Shown here piece after piece: positions 54,453 to 64,000 of a DNA stretch of 64,000 bases. Each line of letters begins with the position of its first letter. Position 1 is the stretch's first letter. The DNA comes from Hsuehochloa calcarea (lineage: Eukaryota > Streptophyta > Magnoliopsida > Poales > Poaceae), in contig CM070606.1 of assembly GCA_036346395.1 (NCBI GenBank), positions 14,184,915 through 14,248,914 of the forward strand, read 5' to 3'. The position numbers and the translations under genes were made by a program. The notes under the pieces were generated by a model. That model saw only the letters and a list, made by a program, of their open reading frames with translations. It was not told where the DNA came from and searched no databases.

Positions 54453-57360
54453 TGTCGGACCCGAATTTTCTAATCCCGAATCCTCTGCGAATATACTGTG
54501 CTATTCTCTGGATCAGTAGATAGCACTCACAGATACATTACTGAATCATTTCATACATGGCGTAAAACCATACCATTCATTAATTTAACACATCAGAGTT
54601 TACATAGACCGTATCAGGTCAAGTTTTACAATAAGGGCCAAACAGGCCAAATGATTACATCACAAAAGTAGCGAAAGCGACAACGGAAGCAAAAAGGGTG
54701 AGCGCATATCTCTCCACAGGCAAGCGACTGGGGAAACCTGTGTACATCCGATATTACCCGAAAACTCAGATAATATAGGATGCACCTAGGTACCAGCGGA
54801 GTCAGCTAGACTGGGGCGAGACTAGAACAACTAAGAACTAAACTACGGTTCAAGAACTCCTGGGTCTTCAGACATCTGGTTCCTCGTAGTAGTGTAATCT
54901 CCAAAATTTCCTGCTTCTGAGGGTTTGGGGGAAAGAGCGAGAATGAGCACAACCACCGTGCTCGCAAGCTAACACACAGTATGCAATAGTATACATACAA
55001 GGCTTAACAAAGATGGCTCAGGTTCTTGTATTTGCTAAAGCAATATTTTCAATTATCATAAATACAAGTCCTATGACTTAGCATTTTAAACAAATTGTAT
55101 TTTCATTAAAGAGAATAAGTGCAATTATTAAATAACAGTAGAGGTTACCTCCACCTCATGCTTAATTTTGATAGCGGTTACATCCACCGATTAGCAACAC
55201 TGGGTAAGGCTACCCAGGAAAAATCTAAAACAAGGGCTGGATGAGCCCACCACATTTTCAATCCACCCACAAAGATTTTTAAAATAGAACTAACTCAGGT
55301 TAATTTCCCATGTCCGCCTTTGACCGTAGGCGCGGCTATTTAAACAGTTTAGACTCTGCAAAGGTTGTACACTGTACCCACAAGAGATAATCATACTCGT
55401 TACTCTACATGATTCCTTAGTCATGTAGTTGAGAGATCGTCACAGTAACGTTTCAAACTACCTTGCCCCTTCCGTCATCTCACCCCTATGGCCAATTCCA
55501 TAAGTTGTGCTGGATGCTTACCACAACGACTAGCGCAGCTGGCCCCGGCCACAACGACTAGCGCAGCTGATAACTTCACCGTTTTTGGTGTCCCATTCAA
55601 GCTAGCATACGTCCTGCCGCTTGCACACTTCCAAACACCAGTTGTGGGATGACATTCAGGGTTCAATAATTTTACTAAGCCAAGTTGCACTTTGCAGACT
55701 TGCGGTTCTACTTATTTTACACAGGAGGTCATGACAAGATTAAGTTCTTAATTCATCTGGACGGTTCATACCACATACCAACCATTCTTATGCTACGTCC
55801 GCACCCATCACTCTTTCCATCCGTCTAGATGTGGTACTAGCAAGTTGTTTTAGGGTTTTGGGGAAGAAAACAAATTAACGCAACACATCAGTCATCTACA
55901 TCCAATGACTGCCCAAAACCATTTTTCATGTTTAAAGGATGATGATTGGGACATTTATTGTCCCGGTACTCAAGCAAGACTAGCATGTCGCTTAAGTACA
56001 ACCTAGGCTAGTATTTACCATATATTTACTAGGGTGACAAAGAATACTGGATTCAATTTATCAAAGGATGGCTTAATAAGTAATTAATCAGCAAATGTGT
56101 ATTTAACTACCTTAAGCTTTAACATATCATTGAATACAAAATTAAAGCATGCAACTTTGATATTTTAAATAAACATAGTTTGCATAAAATGTAGGCTCAG
56201 AATGATCAAAGTATTGACTCGTCTGGGTCAGATTATCGCGGCCTTGATCTTACTCAGGGCCTTCTCTGCCAGGGGTATTGAATTCCGGGTCTGCGTCTTT
56301 ACCCGAATCTTGATCCTGCTTGAGTCGCTGCTTCTTCTGGACTCCGACTCCTAATTACACGATACAAGCAAGAACAACAAATAAATCCAAAGAACTTCCA
56401 AAAGACCAAATATAATCAAAGCACTTTAAATAAGTTTTGCGATGAATGAGCTGAAGAGACAGGATTCAGCGAGGAAGGGACGATTGACAAAGTCAACCGA
56501 TCAACTGAGCGAGAGGGGTCATGGCAGAAAAACTCTACCAGGGAAAACAAGGGAGAAACGAAGTCGAAGAACTTCCGCGGGGATACTCCACTTTGGATAC
56601 CCGCTGATCGAGCAAGATTATGATACGGGATAAATTTTGCCGGGCTTTAAAAAGACAGTAAAACATTTTATCAAAAACGACTTTTGAACGGGGATAAAAA
56701 GGATGGGATAAACAATATTTGGACCAATGAATACTGGATAGGATTACAAGATTAATATACAAGTTTTTCAAGGTAAGCTGTCGAGATTAACATGTTAATC
56801 CCGAATAGCTCTCCAAAATATTTTGAGAAAATGCAAGTTCATTTCAAAGCATTTTACACAACGCAGGAAATTTAAACAAATATGTTCTAACAAAAAATGG
56901 ACATGATTGTGGAGGCGATTACGAAGGTCATTTGCATAACATCTATTTTCAGAGATTTTGCAAATTACGCTCTTAATCGATAGCTCTCAACTAAAAGAGA
57001 AAAAGATAATTATACTAGTACTTGACAATCGGTGAGTTAACCATTAACAACGGTTAATCGTATCAACGCAAGTCGTAGCACAATCATACAAGAATAAATA
57101 TTTTGGAAATGTTTTTGCCAAAATGGAAAGCTACTGACGACCGAGGATTACAAAACAACACAACACACAAATGCCATACAAACTTCAATACACAAATCAT
57201 TAGTACACAAATCTCAATTGCTGCTCCACGACTACCCTGCACAGCATTAATAAAATAATCGCAAGATCAACATACAATCTAAATACACAAACTCAATTGC
57301 ATACACAAAACCACTGCTGCTACTCTACTGATGCTGCTCTGCTGAGGAGGGCCCACTGGC

Positions 57361-57418
57361 CAGAGAGAGACAGAGAGAGAGGGAGAGAGAGACAGAGGGA
57401 GAGAGAGACAGAGAGGAT
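57361..57418. repeat. GA-rich microsatellite
   Basis: GAGAGAGACAGAGAGAGAGG-type imperfect repeat in S5. Confidence 0.9.
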
Positions 57419-57929
57419 GGGGACGAGGGAGGGGAGGGTAGGCAGCTGGCCGCCTGCGGCGACCGGCGGCCAGAGGGGCGCGGGGCAGCTTGAAATGGAA
57501 CGCCGGCGAGAGGAGATGCCAAGGAGGCGGCGCGGCCGGGATGGCTCTAGAGAGGAGGTGGCGGTGGTGAGAGCGCACGGAGCAGAGGCCATTGGCGGCG
57601 ACGACGACCGGAGGGAGGAGATGGGAGGGGAGGGGCGCGCATGGGCACCGGGGCGCGCGGGAAGCGGTCGAGGCGGCCGCGCCGGAGAGTAGGTGGCGGT
57701 GGGGTGGCACATGGGGCGACGAACTGCTGCGGTGGGGGAAACCTAGCTGTCGAGCGGGGGAGCAAGGGGGCTTCGGCGTGGAGCTCCTGGCGGCGGCGGA
57801 TGGGGCGGAGAGGCGCCGGGGGGAGGGGAGAAGGGCGGCGGCAGTGGCACCGAAGCGGTTGGGGCGACGCCGAGCTGCAGCGAAGAGGGGGAGAGGGAGG
57901 GAGGCGATGAAGACCGAGGGGGGGCTCTC

Positions 57930-60005
57930 TGTAATACCCCGGAATTGAATCGGGTAATTAGAAAATAGTTGGGAGGAGAAAAGACAATTAAATGAGTAGA
58001 AATTCCTTAAAAAAAAGGGGTTTTTCGTAAATCCTCGACAACCTGGGCCTGGACCGCAGCCCAGGAGGGACCCATGTGGTGGCTGGCCAAAAAGGGGGGG
58101 TTCCCACCCCCCCAAACCCTAAACTCCCCACCCTCCCTCCTCCTCCCCCACTTTGAGCTGCCACCCCCCTACCCCCTTTCCCCTGCCGTGCACCACCACC
58201 ACCTTCTCCCCTGGGCCACCATCTCCTCCACAGCACCACCACCCTCCCCGGCGAAGGTCCTTGCTGCGGTCCATTGGAGGGAAGGCGAGGCGACGATGGT
58301 TGGAGGGCCGGCCAAGTGGAGACAGCAGATCGGTTTTGCTCAACGCTGTTGCTCATCATATTTGGGTAAGTTGCGTTCGTTTTCTGATCTGTCCACCTCT
58401 CAGAAAGTTGTAGCCCTCGGTTTTAGCTTTCTTTTGGCACCGAGATCGCTTGATTTGGACTTACGGTTTAGGAGTTATGATAGTTTTACTGCGACTGTCC
58501 AGGAGAGCTGACGTGATTTGGCAGATTGTCTTGTCTGGCCAATAGAAATTATTTAGAGGCCGAATCAGAAATTCCACCCAAAATTAATGTTGTAGATAAT
58601 TCTGAAATATTTCCAAGTTGATAAAGAACACAATTTGTGGAGTTTCCAATCAAAAGTTATGGAATTTATACCGTCGCTGTTTTCTGACTGTCAGATTGTA
58701 AAGACAGAGAAATTCACCAGAATATTACGGTCAACAGGGCGCCGAATTAGGAGACTTGCCCAACTAGTTTTTCGTAGACTGTTCTGTCTTGGTTCCAGAG
58801 AGACCAAGATCACCCTGTTCTGAGTTTCGTAGTGAAAGTTATGATGTTTTTCGTTCTGCTATTCCGTGAGGCTTACTGCCAGACCGTCGGTAGAATTGAG
58901 TATATTTCTTATTCGAACCCTAGGTCTTGAGGGGCTGGGTTAAGGGGTGTAAACAGAGTCCTCTTTCAGTGTTTTTATTATTACCGTTATGCTTGTGTAG
59001 GAGGTGGAGTTCCGAAGTAAAGGCACCAAGGTTGCTTCTTCGTGTACCGTAGCGGGAAAGAAAGAAACAGGCAAGTACAATAGTGGTAAATTGTTCCTGA
59101 TCGTTTGTTCCTGATTACTATATTATGAGTATATTGTGTTAATCATGGATGCTTGAATGTTATGGTTGTCAATGGTCACGAATGCTAGTAGTATGAATAA
59201 GTTTCATTTATGCATGATGATTTAAGTGTTGATCATGTGCATCATGATATCATATTGGAGGCATGGTCACGTGGTGACCAAGCATTGATTGAGGTCCCCG
59301 TCATGATTATGATGGGCTTTTGGGTCCCCATACTCGTGGAGTATGGGCTAAGGTCGCTGTGCTAGAAGGCACATGCATGGGTGTGCATCGACGGATGCAC
59401 ACTCCACAATACCGGTATATGCAAAAGAGAGAAAGAAAAGTGGATTTGAACAGTTTGCATCGCATAAGCATGAGACATATTTCTTATTGGGTTTCGTGGA
59501 TGGACGATGTTAATTACAGTTGCGTTGGCTATTGTCTTACTATTTGTACTTTGCTGAGTCTTGGACTCACTCTTGCTGGTGTTGTTTTTTTTAGGTACCT
59601 CATTTGCGGACGGCAGGCATAGGAGGGAGTAGGGTTGCTTTGGTTGCACTCACTACCACACATTCTTTAAAAGATGATTATCATTTAGACCGTACCTTAA
59701 TAACAAGCAAACTGCTTAAGGATTAACTTTGGCTATACTTGAATGCATTGGTTTATTTGTAATAATGTGAGTGGTAAATTTTAATTATGCTTGCTCATGC
59801 TTTAGCTGAGTAGATTATTTATGAATGCTTCGATGAACTTTGGATGTTGAAATAGTGATAATTTTATATGCATCTGTTGGAATCTTTGGTAAACTTAGTT
59901 ATACAAAGGAGGTTCTGCCGAAATTTATTGTAGTGTCTTAGATTTGTATTTGTTACCTTGTTATTTTAGTAGCATTCCAGGCTCATGTTGGGCTGGGGTG
60001 TTACA
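57930..60005 (+). mobile_element. S6: solo group B gypsy LTR inside S5
   Basis: 2,076 bp from TGTAATACCCCGG to GGCTGGGGTGTTACA. The S5 GC-rich segment continues on both sides. Flanks CTCTC and CTTTT match only in part, so the duplication is decayed or the border is off by a base or two. Internal ~182-bp repeats from about 58380 to 58760. Closest to the D1 LTR by its ends. Confidence 0.85.
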
Positions 60006-60400
60006 CTTTTGGCTCTTGTAGTGTGGGAGAGGGGGAAAGCCGCATGAGGCGGCGGCGGATGGGGAGGAGACCGAGCGCACGGGGAGGCGAAAAGCCAAAC
60101 GGCGCGGGGTGGCTTGGAGGCTTGGAGCCGGTGGACGGCGCGGGAGAGTCGGCGCGCGGCGTGGAGCTACGGCAGAGGGGGTGAGCGAGCGGCGGCGGCG
60201 GGTGCGGGAGGGGGCCGAAGCGCCCGAGGCGAGCGAGAGAGGAGAGGGGAGAGGAAACGGCGGCGTGTTCGGTGGGAGAGGAAGGAGAGAGAGAACGCAC
60301 GGGAGCGGGCCGGGAGGAAGAAAGAAAAGGGGAGGGGAGAAGTCGGGCCGGGGGAGATGGGCCGACTGGGGGGAGAAACGGCCGGGCCGACTGTGCCAAA

Positions 60401-60410
60401 AATATAAATA
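60401..60410 (-). promoter_or_regulatory. TATA-like site of S5
   Basis: Minus-strand TATTTATATT near the GC-rich segment. Weak evidence. Confidence 0.3.
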
Positions 60411-60641
60411 GTGGGCCGGAGAAAATCCGGTCCAAGAAGAAAAGGATGGGTTTTGAATTTGAAAATAGAGAATTCAAAGCAAATTTTGAATTTGAAACAG
60501 GAAGGAATGTTCGAAACACAAACCCGAGCTTAAAGGAAGTTAGGAGTTTTTGAAATTTAAACCAAAATTTGAAAATTCGATTGAAAATTGGAAACCAAGG
60601 TAATTACTATTTATTGACCGAAAACGGGATGTTACATCCTG

Positions 60642-60896
60642 GCACAGCAGGGCGTAATGAAGGGAGTTTTGGACACATTTAGTACGATTTGAAGCGAAAT
60701 AGCAAAATTAGTCTTCCTAAAATAACATGGCAAAAACGGTATCCTTGTCGCGTTAATACGCTACGGTAGGGGGCCTGCCGTACGGTATCCGGCCCGGCTA
60801 GTTTTGGAAATACAATCGCACGCTGGTTAAAACCGTAAATACGTTATCAAAATCGGTCGTATCGGCCAAAAATTCGTGAGAGTAGAACTGATAGTA
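60642..60896. other. Unassigned spacer
   Basis: No domain or repeat recognised between S5 and the MITE. Confidence 0.4.
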
Positions 60897-61160
60897 TACC
60901 CCTCTGATTTTGTTTTTATATAAAATGGCACTATTAACTTTTCGTGGTCTGAGAGATATGACATTGACCATTGCTTTTTGTATTTTGATAGTGCTATATA
61001 TTAATGAAATTAGAGCACTACGGAAGTTCTTTCTTTAGAAATGGTGATTTAGTTTTCATATCACAAATCTATATAATTTATTTTAGACATATTGATGGTC
61101 ACATTTTAGAAAATCTATTGCATATATTCTAAAACTTCATTTAAAAAATAAGAGGGAGTA
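60897..61160. mobile_element. Stowaway-type MITE
   Basis: 264 bp including TA at both ends. The left end TACCCCTCTGATTTTG and right end (reverse complement TACTCCCTCTTATTTTT) form terminal inverted repeats close to the grass Stowaway CTCCCTC consensus. AT-rich inside, no coding. Mobilised in trans by Tc1/mariner-type transposases. Confidence 0.75.
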
Positions 61161-62277
61161 TTTTCCATCTATATATATATATCCACAATAATAAAGAAAA
61201 GAATGTGGCAAAAGCTAAGTTTTTCAAGAGCTTGAAAGATCAAGGTACCTTTTTAAGCATTTATCAAAATATAAAACATATTTGATAAGCACGATATATA
61301 GCTAGCTGTCTCCTCAATTGTACGGAACAAAATGTTCTTAACATTGTACACACAGTGACAAAGAGAACGATTTGGATGATCAACATCAGGCAAGTAGAAG
61401 CAAGCTGGCCAAACGCGAGGATACTGTGTTCTCACCGTGGATCTTGTACGGCTGCTAGCGCCGGTTGGTCCGATATCTCCCTCGAATCCTAGCAACCAGC
61501 TGGTTATACCCAGCACCCTTTTCGCATTTTGCAAAGCACTTTTTGTATAAGATATTTCAAGATCTACCCCCACACTTGTCCCTCCCGATGATAGTGTAAT
61601 CAGCTACGACCTTTTGAGATTTGAGACAAGTGTACTGCGTGATTGGCTAGACAGAGACACTCCAGCAGGACATACAGATAGCATGGTACACCTCACCAAC
61701 TAATTACATGAGCTTAAATATCTCAATGATTGTTTCTGCAGGCTGTCGTACATGCATGCTTCTCCAGATTATACGAAAAGGCCCTGGAGCTTTCTTTTAT
61801 GGGAGTTGTCATGTCTTGTCTTCATACCTAGCTTAATGATACCTGTATGTTACGGTCGTGCATGCTTGGCTGCTTGGTCTGGTGGAGTGAACTTATCGAG
61901 ATGGCTCATACTACCTGTGATTTTGGAGTTTTTGGAGGGCTCCTCCTGTCGAAGTCTTTAACACTCGAAATGCTGCGACACTGAAATGGACGCCTCAACT
62001 GTTGAGTGGCGTGCATTTTACCTATTATCGAGGCCTTACATTCTCCTTTTTTTTTCTAGATTTATTTTGTTTAGATATTTTGTATTCCAGCAATGTTCAG
62101 TTGGATTTTGGCACTGTTTCTATGGAATAATGACGATGTACCTGACGGAAACTTGGTAAACGACTGTTTGGCTTTTTTAATGGGAGTTGTGTAGCGAAAT
62201 TCTTGATTTCTTTTGTTTTTCCCAAATGTGCTTGCACAATGCACACTAGTACAAGCAACTTGTCAGACTCCTGGGTG
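61161..62277 (+). other. Low-repeat island with coding-like stretches
   Basis: Three + strand stretches look protein-like. About 61358-61456: SDKENDLDDQHQASRSKLAK then REDTVFSPWILYG. About 61560-61685: TPTLVPPDDSVISYDL then LRFETSVLRDWLDRDTPAGH. 61742-61831: AVVHACFSRLYEKALELS and a stop. The last follows a TTTCTGCAG acceptor-like site, but a GT donor just after the second would leave only a 56-bp intron. I do not recognise the protein. The rest (61832-62277) is AT-rich with no feature seen. Confidence 0.25.
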
Positions 62278-63197
62278 TGTAATATCCGAAGACCTTATGT
62301 GCATATCATACTAGTCTCATTATCAATGGTTAGTACACACATTCACAGCATTTGACATTCACATGCATAAATTCACATACATTAATAAAGTTAAATGGCA
62401 GTTAACTTAAATGAGTACAATATTTACATTACAAGGGCTGACCGGCCAAATAAAAATTAAGTACTATAAGTAAAAGAGTAACATCCAAATTAAGCATTGA
62501 AATAAATAATTAAAGTAGAATGCAGTATTTTGAATCAAAGTAGTTTTGAAAACTGAGTTCAACATGATCAAAGGTATAACTTGACTTGGAATAGATCTTG
62601 GCATTGATCCTGATCTTGGTGAACTACTCCTTCAAAATTTCCCGAAGTATCAATGTCTACTAGCAAACGAAATAAATAAAAACAGAGAGGAAAAGTAACT
62701 CCAAAAATTAAATAAAAATCTTATGAAAATAGAGCTCGAATTTAGATAAATTTAGGAATTTGAATGAGCTCAATTGAAATTCGGATGAAGAAGATATGTC
62801 TTTTGAAAGTTTTACATCTAAAGAAAACACTCAAAAAGAAATTCGAGTACTGTTCATCGCTTTCGACTACACATGCTTGAAGAAAGTTTCGACCATATGG
62901 TCGGAATGTTTTGACTACATGGTCGTAGAAGGCTACGACTACCTAGTTGTACAAGGTTTCGACTACCTGGTCGTAGAAGGTCCTACGAGTTCACGAGTTT
63001 ATGGATCAGTGATCTGGCTGGTAGATCCCACATGGTATAGACACAGTGTATGGTGGATTGGGTTCACGAGATCTCGATCTGGGTTAGGATTGTGAGGTGA
63101 CACACAAGCATTGACGCGATCGACCGAGCAGATATGTGGGCAGTACGAGTTGGTGTCGCAGCTGAGGGTGGCAGACACGTGTGCCCAGGAGTATATG
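62278..63197 (-). repeat. Partial group A gypsy LTR, interrupted by the next LTR
   Basis: From TGTAATATCCG the + strand aligns well with E1 LTR positions about 1650-1960 (for example ATGATCAAAGGTATAACTTG). The left border is approximate. It breaks at 63198 where another LTR begins; the remainder lies beyond the window. Confidence 0.65.
62887..62981. repeat. 24-bp minisatellite reading as FDYLVVEG
   Basis: Three full 24-bp copies from 62910 and a degenerate first one. On the + strand they read FDYMVVEG, YDYLVVQG, FDYLVVEG. Same unit length and core (GACTACCTGGTCG) as 14712-14849 in the G1 LTR. Confidence 0.88.
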
Positions 63198-64000
63198 TGT
63201 AATACCCTGGAAATCGAATCGGTAAATCACAGATTTAGCCGAGAGGAGAAAAGGGAATAAGAGGAATAGTAAAATATGAAACGATTGTGGGGTCATCGAT
63301 ATTTTTCGCCAACTGGCTCGGGCGGCCCAGGAGAGGCCTCCTTGTGGCCAGCCAAGAGGGGGGGTGCCCACCCCCAAAACCCTAGTGCCCCACCCCTTTC
63401 CCCCTTTCCTCCCCCTAGCAGCCGCCGGCTCTCCCCACCCTCCCCCTGCGCCATATTGGTTCGTCAGATTTGAGTAAGTTCTGTACATTGTATGATCTGT
63501 CCACCTTTTAGAAACTTGTATCCATTGATCTTAGCTTTCTTTTGGCACCGAGATCACCTGGTTTGGAGTTACGGTTTAGGAGATATGTCTGTTTTTGTGC
63601 GACTGGTTAGGAGAGCTGACGAGATTTGGCAGTCTGCATGTCTAGTCAGATTGTATTTTTTGGAGCCCGAATCTGAAGAGCTACCCAAAACGAAAGTTGT
63701 AGCCATTCCAGTAATCTTTCAGGATTGATAAAGAACATATTTTTTAGACATGTGAATCAAAAGTTATTGAATTTTTACCGTCGCTGTTGTCTGATTGTCA
63801 GACTGAGGCAACAGCAAACTTCATCAGAACATTAGGATTATTAGAAGGCTGAATCAAGAGTCTTACCCACTAGGTTATTGTAGCCTGTTTAATAATATTT
63901 CCAAATTGATAAAGATCATCTCAATTGGATCTGTAGAGTGAAAGTTATGCCATGTTGTTTATCATTGTTGTATTCTGGACAGATGTCTGTCAATGGTTTT
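63198..64000 (+). repeat. Group B gypsy LTR, cut by the window end
   Basis: Begins TGTAATACCCTGG and resembles S6 and S3 throughout, including ~182-bp spaced repeats (CCGAATCTGAAGAGC-like words near 63667 and 63849). Whether it is a solo LTR or a full element is unknown. Confidence 0.8.

Larger units (their letters stand above)
54453..60636 (-). mobile_element. S5: solo group A gypsy LTR, split by S6
   Basis: Minus strand starts TGTAACATCCCG at 60636 and ends TTCGGGTCCGACA at 54453. Flanks TCCTA (54448-54452) and TCCTG (60637-60641) fit a duplication with one change. Net length about 4.1 kb. Has a GGCTATTTAAACAG version of the conserved block near 55335, a GA-rich tract at 57361-57418 and two GC-rich parts on either side of S6. 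Confidence 0.85.

Noticed and set aside
57279..58115. 278-codon minus-strand open frame
   Set aside because: It crosses the S5/S6 border at 57930, is very GC-rich and low in complexity (Pro/Ser/Arg), and has no domain. It is a chance frame.
60001..60519. 172-codon minus-strand frame in S5
   Set aside because: GC-rich, Pro/Ser-rich, overlaps the S6 end at 60005; no domain.

Overview
The window is plant nuclear DNA, almost certainly from a grass. Nearly all of it is LTR retrotransposon sequence stacked up to four deep. I see no intact cellular gene, rRNA, tRNA or CRISPR. The grass assignment rests on three things: Ty3/gypsy chromoviruses with 3-4 kb LTRs starting TGTAACATCCC, a copia element whose LTRs carry GGTCGGACCG motifs, and a Stowaway-type MITE. 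The species cannot be told. The chromodomains and long LTRs suggest the Tekay/Del lineage, by family knowledge rather than by a search.

Layout, from nesting and target-site duplications (TSDs). The oldest layer, H0, is a + strand gypsy element at 41506-51080 (protease, RT, RNase H, integrase, chromodomain, 3' LTR); its gag and 5' LTR must lie left of the window. A - strand gypsy element, G1 (before 1 to 41505), is inserted at the start of H0's protease. G1 is itself broken by E1 (full-length gypsy, 191-12466, TSD AAGCC), by solo LTR S1 (14966-34613, TSD GTAGA) and by solo LTR S2 (35461-40946, TSD CGGTG). S1 contains D1 (15035-19359, an internally deleted gypsy) and a complete 11-kb copia element (23385-34343, TSD AAAAT). 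S2 contains solo LTR S3 (37858-40063, TSD GGTTC). The 3' LTR of H0 contains solo LTR S4 (46787-49615).

Right of H0 come a copia-like 5' leader with a 268-bp LTR (51081-52274), a low-repeat island (52275-54447) with one exon-like stretch and a TGCAACA-rich repeat, solo LTR S5 (54453-60636) with solo LTR S6 inside it (57930-60005), a Stowaway MITE (60897-61160), and a second island (61161-62277) with short coding-like stretches on the + strand. Two partial LTRs run to the end (62278-63197 and 63198-64000).

Two LTR groups dominate. Group A (E1, S2, G1, H0, S1, S5 and probably 62278-63197) has 3.3-4.4 kb LTRs; the six longer copies share a block around GGCTATTCGAATAG, and several carry element-specific minisatellites (44, 24, 70 or 18 bp). 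Group B (D1, S3, S4, S6, 63198-64000) has 2-2.8 kb LTRs built partly of degenerate repeats of about 182 bp. No element appears able to code for all its own functions as written. Many differences between sister LTRs, and the protease active-site change in E1, fall at CTG/CAG sites, which points to consensus errors at methylated CHG sites as well as real decay. H0, the oldest layer, instead shows Gln/Arg codons turned into stops by C-to-T changes.
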